From: Aurantimonas sp. HBX-1
GTDB taxonomy: Bacteria > Pseudomonadota > Alphaproteobacteria > Rhizobiales > Rhizobiaceae
Length of the DNA stretch: 64,000 nucleotides
NCBI RefSeq assembly: GCF_021391535.1
Contig: NZ_CP090066.1
Span: 2,431,501 to 2,495,500, forward strand
Direction: 5' to 3'
Under the pieces are notes generated by a model that worked only from the letters and a program-made list of their open reading frames with translations, made no database searches and was not told the DNA's origin. Below, one piece after another: positions 8,772 to 17,283 of the stretch. How positions within the stretch are numbered: the first letter of the stretch is position 1; each line of letters starts with the position of its first letter. A program made the position numbers and the translations under genes.

Positions 8772-10652
8772 TCAAGCTTCGTCCCGTCGCTGCACCAGCG
8801 GCTGCGGCGCGATGGCGGCGACGATGTCGGTACGGTCTGTCTGCCCGCGCGCGAGGGTCACCTGTTCCTGTAGGCGCATCTCGTCCCGCAGGCGGATGTC
8901 CTCGACGACCCTTTGGGACTCCACCTCGGAATAGCCAAGGCTCCGCAGCCCCTCGGCCCCGATCTCGAGCGCCGAGGCGAAGGTCTCGCGGACGATGCCG
9001 TCGACGGCCTCGTTCAACAGGCGCACAGCGTGGATGCGATCGAATGCTCGCACGATCAGCCGCGCACCGGGGAACTCTCGTGCCGCGAGGCGCGCGATGG
9101 CGAGCGTCGTCTCGGGATCGTCCGTCGCGATGACGATCGCACGAGCCTCTGCCGCGCCCGCCGCCTGCAGGACCTCGCGCCGCCGTCCGTCACCGAAGTG
9201 CACCCGCCGTCCGAAGCGCTGCGCCTCGCGCACCCGGTCCGCATCGTGGTCGAGGAAGGTCACGGCGATCCCTTCGGCCACGAGGGGCTGTGCCGCAACC
9301 TGTCCAACGCGCCCGAAGCCCACCACGAGGACCGAGCCCCCGGCATCCGAGTAGTCCTCCTCCAGCTCCTCGCGCGGTGCGGCCCCGACGAGGCGGCGGA
9401 AGACGCGGTCCGACTGCGAGGACAGCGCCATGGACAGCGTGACGATGGACACGACGACAGAGGAGGTCTCGGGATCGAGGATCAGCGCCGAGGCGGCGGC
9501 GGCAAAGAGCACGAAGCCGAACTCGCCGTGCTGCGCCATGGCCATCGAGATGCGGAGCGCGAGCCGGTGCGGCGTGCCAAAGGCGCGCGACACGCCGTAG
9601 ATCGCCAGGCCCTTCAGCGCCATCAGGACAGGCACGGCGACGAGGATGAGAAGCCAGTTCGCCGCCACCGCCCCGAGGTCGAGGGAGAGGCCCACGGCGA
9701 TGAAAAAGAGCCCGAGAAAGAGGCCGCGGAACGGTTCGATATCCGCCTCCACCTCGTGCCGGAAAGCGGAATCCGCGAGCATCACGCCCGCGATGAAGGC
9801 GCCCATCGCGTAGGAGAGCCCGGCGAGCGCCATCACGAGCGCGGCGAAGATGACCACTCCGAGGCTCGCCGCCGTCATCAGCTCGGGCGTGCGCGTGCGG
9901 GCGATGACGCGAAACATCGGGTTCAGCGCATAGCGGCCGACGAGGATGAGGAAGGCGATGGCGGCGATGCCGATGGCCACCGCAACCACGTTGCCGCCGA
10001 GCGTCATGTCCTCGCCTGTCGGCGCGATGAGCGTGACGAGGAGGAGAAGGGGCACGATGGCGAGGTCCTCGAAGAGAAGGACGGCGATGGCGGTCTCGCC
10101 GAAGGGGGTCCGCCGTTCGCCGTTCTCGTCGATCTCGCGCATGACGAGCGCGGTGGAAGAAAGCGCGAGTCCGAGGCCCACGATGAGCGCGGCGCGCCAG
10201 TGGAGCCCGAAGGCGAAGGCCGCACCGCCGATAACTGCGCCGCAGACGAGCACCTGCACCAGGCCGCGCCCGAAGATCGTGCCCCGGAGCTCCCACAGCC
10301 GTCGGGGACGGAACTCGAGGCCTATCACGAAGAGAAAGAGGACAACACCGAACTCGGCGAAATGGAGGAGCTCTTCGGGATGGTCGGAGAAGGAGAGGTT
10401 GAGCGCGAGGCCCGCCGCGACGCCCGCTACGAGGTAGCCGATGACGGTGCCGAGGTTCAGCCGCTTGGCGAGCGGCACGAAGAGGCAGGCGAGCGCGATG
10501 AGGGCGAGCGCCTCGGTGAAGGCCATCTCGAGGCTCGTGAGGCCTGATGGCCCGTCGCCTTCGGCAGCCAGGACCGGCGAGGTTCCCAGGGCGGCGGCGG
10601 ACCCGATGATCCATCGCGTGACCCGGCGGCTTGACCGCAAATGACTATGCAT
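8772..10652 (-). CDS. KefB/KefC-type monovalent cation:proton antiporter (CPA2)
   Basis: Starting at the ATG at 10652 (GAGAAGGGG upstream) the product is 626 residues. A signal-like hydrophobic segment (about residues 14-30) is followed by a 12-13-helix Na+/H+ exchanger domain (about 45-420; FVIGLEFRPRRLWELR is the family's helix 3-4 region). Next comes a cytoplasmic TrkA-N domain with a Rossmann motif VLVVGFGRVGQVAA at about residue 460. The family exports K+ in exchange for H+ under nucleotide or glutathione-adduct control. The frame is open further upstream but that part is Arg-rich and not protein-like. No KefF/KefG-type ancillary gene is next to it. Confidence 0.9.
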   Translation of the reverse strand: MHSHLRSSRRVTRWIIGSAAALGTSPVLAAEGDGPSGLTSLEMAFTEALALIALACLFVPLAKRLNLGTVIGYLVAGVAAGLALNLSFSDHPEELLHFAEFGVVLFLFVIGLEFRPRRLWELRGTIFGRGLVQVLVCGAVIGGAAFAFGLHWRAALIVGLGLALSSTALVMREIDENGERRTPFGETAIAVLLFEDLAIVPLLLLVTLIAPTGEDMTLGGNVVAVAIGIAAIAFLILVGRYALNPMFRVIARTRTPELMTAASLGVVIFAALVMALAGLSYAMGAFIAGVMLADSAFRHEVEADIEPFRGLFLGLFFIAVGLSLDLGAVAANWLLILVAVPVLMALKGLAIYGVSRAFGTPHRLALRISMAMAQHGEFGFVLFAAAASALILDPETSSVVVSIVTLSMALSSQSDRVFRRLVGAAPREELEEDYSDAGGSVLVVGFGRVGQVAAQPLVAEGIAVTFLDHDADRVREAQRFGRRVHFGDGRRREVLQAAGAAEARAIVIATDDPETTLAIARLAAREFPGARLIVRAFDRIHAVRLLNEAVDGIVRETFASALEIGAEGLRSLGYSEVESQRVVEDIRLRDEMRLQEQVTLARGQTDRTDIVAAIAPQPLVQRRDEA

Positions 10653-11482
10653 CGATTCCCCTTCTCTCGGGCTGCGTCGCACCGGATGCGACCGTATGTC
10701 ATCCGGCGTGCAATTTTGACCCCTAGGAAATCTGGACCCGAAGCGACGAACATGGGGAACTTGGTTGACATCATGAGGCTTAGGATCGTCCGCAATGCGG
10801 GCGGCCTGTCTGCGGGTGAGCCGATTGTCGAGTGGCTTCAGTCGCGTTTTCGAGGATCTGCCTAGCCATACGCTGGCGGGCTGACGGTCACCCCGGTCAT
10901 GCGGACTCAGGACCGGCCCCAAAGGCGAGATCCGGATGCTGACGACGCCGTTCCGCCGCCGGGTTTCCAGGGACCCGCCGCTTGATAGGTCTGGTCCCGG
11001 ATGGTCGGATTAGTTTGGCCAATTGCCCACCTATTCGGCGATGGCAGCTTTCGAGGCTCCCTTTTCGAAAGCCGCTAGTCCGCTTACCACCCAGACCGGG
11101 AATAATTTCTGTTTTCCGGAATGGCCGGGAGCAGAACGTCCGCTTCTGGAGCGATGTCGCAAATAGCTTCCACTCCGCTCTCGACCCAACGCAGACTCTA
11201 GCCAGTGGATGCGCCATTCCCAGAAGCAGCCATCCAAGCCGCTGAGCGTCTTTCGTCGTGCCTTTAGTCTGAGCGTGGTCGGGATCGTGCCACCGACCGT
11301 AGGTTCGTCGGAGACTAGATGATCGGCTATCTCGCGAGCGCGGGGCGATAGCTGAACCGAAGCACCAGTGGCTTGACATCCTCGACCGCTCTGGCTGAAT
11401 GCGGGCCTGGGGACTGCGATCTCCCCACGAGGCTCCGGCCGAAGCATCGCGTCCATCGATCCATTCATGGAAAGGACGCGTC
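10653..11482. other. Long intergenic stretch, no convincing gene
   Basis: These 830 bases separate the antiporter gene from chrB. Frames are open in places but lack starts with ribosome binding sites and have Arg/Ser-rich, shadow-like composition. Around 10702-10723 there is a sequence (CCGGCGTGCAATTTTGACC) that recalls the ends of IS21-type elements, but no second end or transposase was found. A minus-strand stretch near 11330 reads LSPRAREIADHLV, slightly like a LuxR HTH; it does not continue as one. The region looks like debris from past insertions. Confidence 0.4.
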
Positions 11483-12301
11483 ATGGCCTCGACGATCACC
11501 ATCTCATGCGACAAGCTCTCCCGCCTCGTCGGGACTCCGAAATCTCCCCTCGTCGTCGACGTGCGAACCGTGGAAGACTTCGCCGCCGACCCGCGGCTGG
11601 TGCCCGGCGCGGTGCGCAGGGATCATGCGACTGTCGCGGCCTGGGCGGCGGACCTTCGCGCCAGGCCGGTCGTCGTCGTCTGCCATACTGGCGCAAAGCT
11701 CAGCCACGGCGTCGCCGCCTGGCTGCGCCATGAGGGCGTCGCCGCCGAAGTGCTGGAGGGTGGTCACGAGGCCTGGTCCTCAGCGGGCCTGCCGGCCGTG
11801 CCGGAAGCCTTGCTCCCCGGACGGGACGCCCAGGGCAGGACCATCTGGGTCACTAGGGCGCGGCCTAAGGTCGACCGGATCGCCTGTCCCTGGCTGATCC
11901 GGCGCTTCGTCGACCCCTTCGCGGTGTTCCTGTTCGTCCAGCCATCCGAGGTCGAGGCGGTCGGCGAGCGCTTCGGGGCTGCGCCCTTCGACGTCGAGAA
12001 CGTCTTCTGGAGCCACCGCGGCGAGCGCTGCACCTTCGACACGATGGTCGAGGAAATGGGTCTTGCGACGCCGCCGCTGCTTCGGCTGGCGACCCTGGTC
12101 CGGGGTGCCGACACCGCCCGGCCGGACCTGGCGCCGGAAGCGGCCGGATTGCTGGCCGCCTCGCTCGGCCTCTCGCGCATGTATGCGGACGACCTCGAGC
12201 AACTGGAGGCGGGGCTCCTCCTCTACGACGCCTTCTACCGCTGGTGCCGCGACGCGACCGACGAGACGCACAACTGGCCCGCCCGGAAGGGCGGTTCGTG
12301 A
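11483..12301 (+). CDS. chrB: ChrB-like chromate resistance protein with N-terminal rhodanese domain
   Basis: The 272-residue protein begins with a rhodanese-like domain (residues 8-105: VVDVRTVEDFAADPR, active-site loop beginning VVCHTGAKL with the Cys present). A ChrB C-terminal domain follows (about 120-265: RPKVDRIACPWLIRRFVDP, TFDTMVEEMGL). ChrB-type proteins act with the ChrA efflux pump in chromate resistance, as a sensor or accessory. The start at 11483 follows GGAAAGGACG. Its stop at 12301 is one base before the chrA start, so the two are translationally coupled. Chromate enters cells through sulfate importers, which fits the sulfate genes downstream. Confidence 0.88.
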   Translation: MASTITISCDKLSRLVGTPKSPLVVDVRTVEDFAADPRLVPGAVRRDHATVAAWAADLRARPVVVVCHTGAKLSHGVAAWLRHEGVAAEVLEGGHEAWSSAGLPAVPEALLPGRDAQGRTIWVTRARPKVDRIACPWLIRRFVDPFAVFLFVQPSEVEAVGERFGAAPFDVENVFWSHRGERCTFDTMVEEMGLATPPLLRLATLVRGADTARPDLAPEAAGLLAASLGLSRMYADDLEQLEAGLLLYDAFYRWCRDATDETHNWPARKGGS

Positions 12302-12302
12302 G

Positions 12303-13712
12303 ATGACCGACCTGCCGGCATCCCGCCACGACGCGGCCGGACCCGCCCGCGATCATGGCATCGCCTTCGGCGAGGCGGTGCGCGTCTGGGCGAAGATCGC
12401 CTGCCTGTCCTTCGGTGGGCCGGCCGGGCAGATCGCGCTGATGCACCGCATCCTCGTCGACGAGAAGCGATGGGTCGGCGAGGAGCGGTTCCTGCATGCC
12501 CTGAACTACTGCATGCTCCTGCCCGGCCCCGAGGCCCAGCAGCTCGCCACCTATCTCGGTTGGCTCCTGCATCGTACCAAAGGCGGCCTCGTCGCTGGCG
12601 CGCTGTTCGTCCTGCCAGGTCTCATCGCCATCATGGCGCTGTCGTGGGTCTACGTCGCCTTCGGCAATGTCGGCATCGTCGCCGGCCTGTTCTTCGGACT
12701 GAAGGCAGCGGTCCTCGCGATCGTGCTGGAGGCGGTCAACCGGATCGGCCGGCGGGCGCTGCGCAACCGCACGATGCTCGCCATCGCCGCGGCGGCCTTC
12801 GCCGCGATCTTCCTCTTCGACGTGCCGTTCCCGGCGATCATCCTCGCCGCGGGGCTTATCGGCTATCTGGGCGCGCGCGCGGGGCTTGCGGCCTTCTCGG
12901 GCGTCGGCGGACACGGACCATCGAAGGGACCGGCACTGCCCGATGCCGCCTCGGCCCTGGGCGAGGCGGTGCCGGATCATGCCCGCCCGAACGTCGCCTG
13001 GGCATTGCGGATCTCGGCGGTGTTCCTGGCGCTCTGGCTGGTGCCCGTCGCGCTGCTGGTGCTGGTCTTCGGGACCGGCAACGTCTTCACCGACATCGCG
13101 GTGTTCTTCAGCCAGATGGCCGTGGTCACCTTCGGCGGTGCCTACGCCGTCCTCGCCTATGTCGCGCAGCAGGCCGTCGAGCATTATGGCTGGCTCGGCC
13201 CCGGCGAGATGCTGGACGGGCTGGGCCTAGCCGAAACGACGCCGGGGCCGCTGATCATGGTCACCCAGTTCGTCGGGTTCCTTGCCGCTTTCCGCGATCC
13301 GGGAAGCATGAACGCATACGTCGCCGGAACCCTCGGCGGACTTCTCACCACCTGGGTGACGTTCACGCCCTGCTTCCTGTGGATCTTCCTCGGCGCCCCC
13401 TACATCGAGCGCCTGCGCGGCAACCGCGCGCTCTCCGGCGCCCTCGCCGCGATCACGGCGGCGGTGGTCGGGGTGATCCTGAACCTTGCCGTCTGGTTCG
13501 GACTGCACGTCCTGTTCCGGCGGGTCGACGCGGTCGGTGTCGGACCGCTCACGCTCGACATCCCGAGACTGGCGAGCATCGACCCCGCCGCGCTTCTTCT
13601 CTTCTGCGGCGCTGCCGTCGCCCTGTTCCGGTTTCGCCTCGGGGCGGTGCCGGTCCTTCTGGGCGCAGCCGTCGCAGGCGCGGCCTGGCAGTACCTGCAA
13701 GGCATCCTGTGA
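12303..13712 (+). CDS. chrA: ChrA chromate efflux transporter
   Basis: The product has 469 residues and two homologous CHR halves (about 25-190 and 240-465), so it is a long-chain ChrA. Recognisable elements are KIACLSFGGPAGQIALMH, VDEKRWVGEERFLHALNYC and PGPEAQQLATYLGW in the first half. AVVTFGGAYAVLAYVAQQ and ETTPGPLIMVTQFVGFLAA lie in the second. Ten or more hydrophobic segments place it in the inner membrane, where it exports chromate. It starts at the ATG one base after the chrB stop and forms an operon with it. Confidence 0.94.
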   Translation: MTDLPASRHDAAGPARDHGIAFGEAVRVWAKIACLSFGGPAGQIALMHRILVDEKRWVGEERFLHALNYCMLLPGPEAQQLATYLGWLLHRTKGGLVAGALFVLPGLIAIMALSWVYVAFGNVGIVAGLFFGLKAAVLAIVLEAVNRIGRRALRNRTMLAIAAAAFAAIFLFDVPFPAIILAAGLIGYLGARAGLAAFSGVGGHGPSKGPALPDAASALGEAVPDHARPNVAWALRISAVFLALWLVPVALLVLVFGTGNVFTDIAVFFSQMAVVTFGGAYAVLAYVAQQAVEHYGWLGPGEMLDGLGLAETTPGPLIMVTQFVGFLAAFRDPGSMNAYVAGTLGGLLTTWVTFTPCFLWIFLGAPYIERLRGNRALSGALAAITAAVVGVILNLAVWFGLHVLFRRVDAVGVGPLTLDIPRLASIDPAALLLFCGAAVALFRFRLGAVPVLLGAAVAGAAWQYLQGIL

Positions 13713-13773
13713 GAGGATTGAGGCTCACCGAAGGCAAAGATCGGCGCTTTTGGCTCACCTGGCATCCAGCCGT

Positions 13774-14322
13774 TCAGACCGAACGATCCGAGAACGAACC
13801 GTAGCGACCGTCTGCATAGATGAGGCCAGTCCCTCCGGTTGCCGCGACGGCCCGCACCGCGCCGAGGATTATCGCGTGGCTGTGCCGCGCGATGATCTCC
13901 TCTACTTCGCAGTCGATCGAGGCGAGCGCGCCATCGAGCGCCGCGGCGCCCGTTGCGAGCTGGTACCAGTTCGCGCCCTCGTAGCGACTCTCACCCTTCA
14001 GTCCGCCGAACCCCGCGAAACGTTCGGCCACCTCGCGCTGGTCAACGCTGAGGATATTGACGCAGAAGTGCCCGTACCGACGAATGGTCTCCGATGTCGA
14101 AGAGCCGAGATTGATGCTGACCACCATGGTCTCGGGCTCCATCGACAGCGAATGGGCCGACGTCACCGTCGCTCCCGTTCGGTCACCCTGGGGACCCGCC
14201 GTGACGACACTGACGCCACCGGCAAGCCCTCGCATCGCGCGCCGCAGGCCGTGACGTGTCACGACCGCGTCCGCCCGGGAATTAGCGACGAGCATCAATG
14301 GAGACCGGGGAAGAGGAGACAC
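13774..14322 (-). CDS. Flavin reductase domain protein (HpaC/SsuE-type function)
   Basis: This 182-residue protein is a flavin reductase-like FMN-binding domain: RRAMRGLAGGVSVVTAG, then GATVTSAHSLSMEPETMVV and a region FCVNILSVDQREVAERF, all in the usual order. Such enzymes use NAD(P)H to make reduced FMN or FAD for a partner monooxygenase. The alkanesulfonate monooxygenase gene at 17280-18461 needs FMNH2, so this is a likely partner, although it is not of the SsuE fold. The start may be the internal ATG nine codons downstream, at 14295. It is on the same strand as the hydrolase and FAD/NAD(P) genes that follow to the right. Confidence 0.85.
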   Translation of the reverse strand: MSPLPRSPLMLVANSRADAVVTRHGLRRAMRGLAGGVSVVTAGPQGDRTGATVTSAHSLSMEPETMVVSINLGSSTSETIRRYGHFCVNILSVDQREVAERFAGFGGLKGESRYEGANWYQLATGAAALDGALASIDCEVEEIIARHSHAIILGAVRAVAATGGTGLIYADGRYGSFSDRSV

Positions 14323-14344
14323 CGGATCGCCCTTTCACGCCGGC

Positions 14345-14980
14345 TCAACGGACGCCGGTCCCGTTGTCGTGACCGCCGGTCAGATGCGGTCGGACCTCGC
14401 CCCACCAGCTTCGCGGTCGGGCGTTCGCGGTCGAGGATTGCGTCGCGCGCCCCCGCAGCCCGTCGGCGAGCGTCATGGCGTCGGGCCAAGGGCCGAAGCC
14501 ACTGGCAATGTTGATGTGGCCTGCCTCGCCAAGATCGTAGAGTGTCGAGCCCCAGTTAGCGGCCTGCCTCTCCGCCTGCTCGAAGCTCATGAAGGGATCA
14601 TTGCGGCTGGCCACCAGGAGTGAGGTGAAGGGCAGTGCGCCATCCGCCGCGGCCGCGAATGCCCCGACCGTGGGATACCGTTCGGAAAGGGCCCGAGCGT
14701 CGGCCGGTGCCACAAGCAGAGCGCCGCCGACATGCGACGCGGCCGGTCGGCTCGCCAGGGCGGCGACGAGCGAGCATCCTAGGCTGTGGGCAACCAGGAT
14801 GACCCCGGGCGCCGATCCCACAATCCGCGCCTCGAGCGCATGAAGCCAGTCCGTGAACAGCGGCTTCGACCAGTTCTCCTGCTCGATCATCTCCGCCCGC
14901 TCATCGCCTTCAGCCCAATGGAATTGCCAGTGACCGGGAGGTGAACCGTTCAGCCCGGGAACAATCAGGGTCTCGATCAT
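14345..14980 (-). CDS. RBBP9/YdeN-family serine hydrolase
   Basis: The protein (211 residues from the ATG at 14980) is a small alpha/beta hydrolase. It begins MIETLIVPGLNGSPPGHWQ, the N-terminal pattern of the RBBP9/YdeN family. The nucleophile elbow is HSLGCS (about residue 75), with a Trp-rich N-terminal region and the late catalytic residues near DPFMSFEQAE and EAGHINIASGFGPWP (Asp and His). Substrate unknown. The longer frame upstream lacks protein-like features, and GGAAGCGG precedes this start. It lies 22 bp upstream of the flavin reductase in the direction of transcription, so the two are probably one operon. Confidence 0.88.
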   Translation of the reverse strand: MIETLIVPGLNGSPPGHWQFHWAEGDERAEMIEQENWSKPLFTDWLHALEARIVGSAPGVILVAHSLGCSLVAALASRPAASHVGGALLVAPADARALSERYPTVGAFAAAADGALPFTSLLVASRNDPFMSFEQAERQAANWGSTLYDLGEAGHINIASGFGPWPDAMTLADGLRGRATQSSTANARPRSWWGEVRPHLTGGHDNGTGVR

Positions 14981-15050
14981 GTGAGCACCGCTTCCTCTCG
15001 TTGCGATGGCAAACATTACCGCCCGGGCTGGGGGGCGGGAAAACATTATA

Positions 15051-15066
15051 TACTAATTCGGTAGAC
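15051..15066. promoter_or_regulatory. AT-rich dyad, possible Rrf2-type operator
   Basis: In a very GC-rich setting this short stretch reads TACTAATTCGGTAGAC, with a CTA/TAG inverted pair. Related dyads lie upstream of ssuD/ssuA (18531) and of sbp (27161). It precedes the hydrolase-flavin reductase pair. The similarity is loose, so this is a suggestion only. Confidence 0.2.
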
Positions 15067-15092
15067 TAATGAGGAATGATGGACCGCGGTCC

Positions 15093-16457
15093 TCAGCCCG
15101 ATGTGGGGGCAAGTGTCTCCCGGCGGTCGCGTAGCGTCCGCGCCAACGCGGCACACTGCGCGCGGATGTCCGGTATCGCGGTTATCTCCCAGAACCGGGC
15201 CCGGGTGACGGGACCGACGGCATAGAGCCGCTGCGAGGAAATTCCGTCGGCTCCGACGATCGCACAATGCTTGTCGACATCGATCCCGACCAGGAGCGGA
15301 TCCAGGCGTGCCGCGCCACGGTCGATCAATCGCCCTACCAGTCGTCCACTGCCATCGGTCGGATCGCGAAGGATCCCGGTGCAGTCGATCAACCGGTCTG
15401 CAACAAGTGCCACCGGATCGCCGCCCCGGCGCCGGATCCTGATCACTATGCGACCCGCGTCACGGCGAGCTTCTTCGAGGCGCCCCGCGAGGATCTGCAA
15501 ATGGTCTTCCGAAAGTGCGACTTGCAAAGAGGCTGCGGCCTGCGGGGCCAGGCGATGGCGGTGCACCTCCCAGAAGGTCCGGGCATGACGCAAGAAGCGG
15601 CGCTTCGAATCCGCGGACAGCGATTGCCAGAGCGCCTGCGTGTGCGGGCGAAGCGCGTCGATGACGTCGCGCCAGTCGCTGCCCTCCGCCTCGGCCCATC
15701 GCACGGTGCGGCGGAGCCACCGCAGAAGGTACGTTACGCTCGTGCCGAAGGGGATGTCGGCCGGGTCGAGCTTTAGCGGTTCGGAGGGTGCGTGGACCTG
15801 CGGCAAGAGCCCGCGGCGCGACACGGCGACGATCCGACCGCGGTGCCCTCCTGCCCGGAGAAGCGCGACATTGTCGACCATCGAGAGGCCGGTCCCGATA
15901 ATGACCACTGCGTCGTCCCGGCCGATGCCCAGTTCCTCCCGGCTACACCATGGGCCGGAATAGGGTGTGGTGTCATCGTACTCCGGAACGGCATGGCCGG
16001 TCGCCAGCACGACAATGCCTGCGATCTCGGTTCGCCCGTCGGCGAGCGTCGCCGAGACTCCGCCCCTGAAGGCGACGAGGTCGACGCATTCTCCCTGAAT
16101 GACGCGCAGGCGCCCGTCGTCCATCCACGGCGCGACAAGGCTCGTCAAATAATCCCGGTAGACCGGGCGGGGAACGAAGCAGAAGCGATCGGCGCAGCCC
16201 AGTCGGGCGGCATGGCCGCTCTCCCTCAGCCACCGCCAGAAATGATCGGGATCGTCCGGAAAGGCGCTCATCCCACCGGCACGGGTGTTGAGGAGGTGGT
16301 CCCGCTCCTCAGTGCCATAGGCGACACCTGCCCCGATCGTCGGACGTCTCTCGACAATGCTGACTTCCAGACGAGCGTCACCGTCCCGCAACAGATGCGC
16401 CGCGAGGATCACGCCGCTCGCGCCGCCACCGACGATGAGGATCCGTTCAGGGGTCAT
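15093..16457 (-). CDS. FAD/NAD(P)-binding protein (YdhS-like)
   Basis: The 454-residue protein starts ILIVGGGASGVILAAHLL, a dinucleotide-binding fold that would bind FAD. It then has the family segments GAGVAYGTEERDHLLNTRAGGMSAFP and the second nucleotide site VVIIGTGLSMVDNVALL near residue 190. It resembles the FAD-NAD(P)-binding family that includes YdhS. The reaction is not known; a role in redox steps of sulfur metabolism is inferred from context. The gene follows the Rrf2 regulator gene by 28 bp on the same strand, so it is probably cotranscribed with it and under its control. Confidence 0.85.
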   Translation of the reverse strand: MTPERILIVGGGASGVILAAHLLRDGDARLEVSIVERRPTIGAGVAYGTEERDHLLNTRAGGMSAFPDDPDHFWRWLRESGHAARLGCADRFCFVPRPVYRDYLTSLVAPWMDDGRLRVIQGECVDLVAFRGGVSATLADGRTEIAGIVVLATGHAVPEYDDTTPYSGPWCSREELGIGRDDAVVIIGTGLSMVDNVALLRAGGHRGRIVAVSRRGLLPQVHAPSEPLKLDPADIPFGTSVTYLLRWLRRTVRWAEAEGSDWRDVIDALRPHTQALWQSLSADSKRRFLRHARTFWEVHRHRLAPQAAASLQVALSEDHLQILAGRLEEARRDAGRIVIRIRRRGGDPVALVADRLIDCTGILRDPTDGSGRLVGRLIDRGAARLDPLLVGIDVDKHCAIVGADGISSQRLYAVGPVTRARFWEITAIPDIRAQCAALARTLRDRRETLAPTSG

Positions 16458-16485
16458 CGTCCCACCCGAGAGGCCGGATCTTGCC

Positions 16486-16944
16486 TTAAAGGTTGGCTGT
16501 CAGTTCCCGGAATTCCACCTCGATGGAACCGCTTGCATTGGCGACATCGGCAAGGGTCCGTTCGTCGAGCACGGCCGAGATCGCATTCCGGACCTCCAGC
16601 ATGATGCGGCGCACCGAGCAGACACGCTCGTTCACGCAATCCTCGCAGCGCCGATACGCTGTCCGGCTGGCGCAGGGGATCGGCGCCAAGGGCCCTTCCA
16701 ACACGCGCAGGACATGACCGACCCGGATCTCGTCCGCGGGCCGCGACAATGCGTACCCGCCCCCGCGCCCCTTCCGAGCATGCACCATCCCTGCGGTGCG
16801 CAGTTCGCCCAGGATGGCGTCTAGGAACTTCTTGGAGATGTTGTGGGCCGATGCGATCTCTTCCGACAGCGCGCGTTGGCCCTCGGGCAGTTCCGCCAGA
16901 TGTAGCATGGCCTTGAGGCCGTACTTGCCCTTCATCGTAAGCAT
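16486..16944 (-). CDS. Rrf2-family regulator with cysteine cluster (first of two)
   Basis: The protein (152 residues from ATG 16944) has an N-terminal winged HTH (MLTMKGKYGLKAMLHLAE and SEEIASAHNISKKFLDAILG). It also has a cysteine-rich segment PCASRTAYRRCEDCVNERVC. Fe-S-binding Rrf2 proteins (IscR, NsrR) carry three Cys; here four are present, at about residues 92-115. A GTG 12 bases upstream is an alternative start. Family members sense Fe-S status, NO or sulfur metabolites. It sits at the left edge of the sulfur genes, and its paralogue at 27232-27681 has a nearly identical cysteine segment, which points to control of sulfur uptake. Confidence 0.9.
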   Translation of the reverse strand: MLTMKGKYGLKAMLHLAELPEGQRALSEEIASAHNISKKFLDAILGELRTAGMVHARKGRGGGYALSRPADEIRVGHVLRVLEGPLAPIPCASRTAYRRCEDCVNERVCSVRRIMLEVRNAISAVLDERTLADVANASGSIEVEFRELTANL

Positions 16945-17082
16945 CGCGGGGAGCACTCATCACTCGGGAAGGCATATCGGATCGAACGATCCCGAACCCA
17001 ATTAGGCCGCCACGATCCCCGACGCCAGCCCCGACCGGAGGGCCGGTCTCGGCAGATCGTCCGGTGCTCCGCCGCAGCCCCG

Positions 17083-17283
17083 TCAACGCGGGTGTTCCGC
17101 CGCGGTGCGTTGCGCCATGATCAACGGGCCGCCATCCCGAACCTTGTCAAGAGACGTCGGCGCAGGATCGAACGGGCCGATACCCATGACGGCAGCGACC
17201 ACCAGGGAGACGCTAGCGACAATCAGGATGGTATCGCGAGCCCTCTTCATGCGATCGAGGTGCTTTCCACCGTGCCGTCTCAC
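17083..17283 (-). CDS. Small membrane protein coupled to ssuD
   Basis: A GTG start at 17283 overlaps the ssuD stop (GTGA). The frame encodes 66 residues with one transmembrane helix (TILIVASVSLVVAAVMGIG) and a basic N-terminus. An internal ATG at 17250 would give 55 residues starting MKRARDT. No family is recognised. Overlap with the stop of the monooxygenase gene suggests translational coupling, so it may be expressed with sulfonate metabolism. Confidence 0.5.
   Translation of the reverse strand: MRRHGGKHLDRMKRARDTILIVASVSLVVAAVMGIGPFDPAPTSLDKVRDGGPLIMAQRTAAEHPR

Noticed and set aside
8913..10547. Long plus-strand open frame opposite the antiporter
   Set aside because: Extremely charged His/Glu/Arg composition typical of antisense to membrane-protein genes.
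10702..10723. IS21-like end sequence
   Set aside because: Only one end seen and no transposase or second end nearby; insufficient to call an element.
10897..11514. Possible minus-strand gene upstream of chrB, with a LuxR-like phrase in a neighbouring frame
   Set aside because: The LSPRAREIADHLV phrase does not continue into an HTH and no start is supported.
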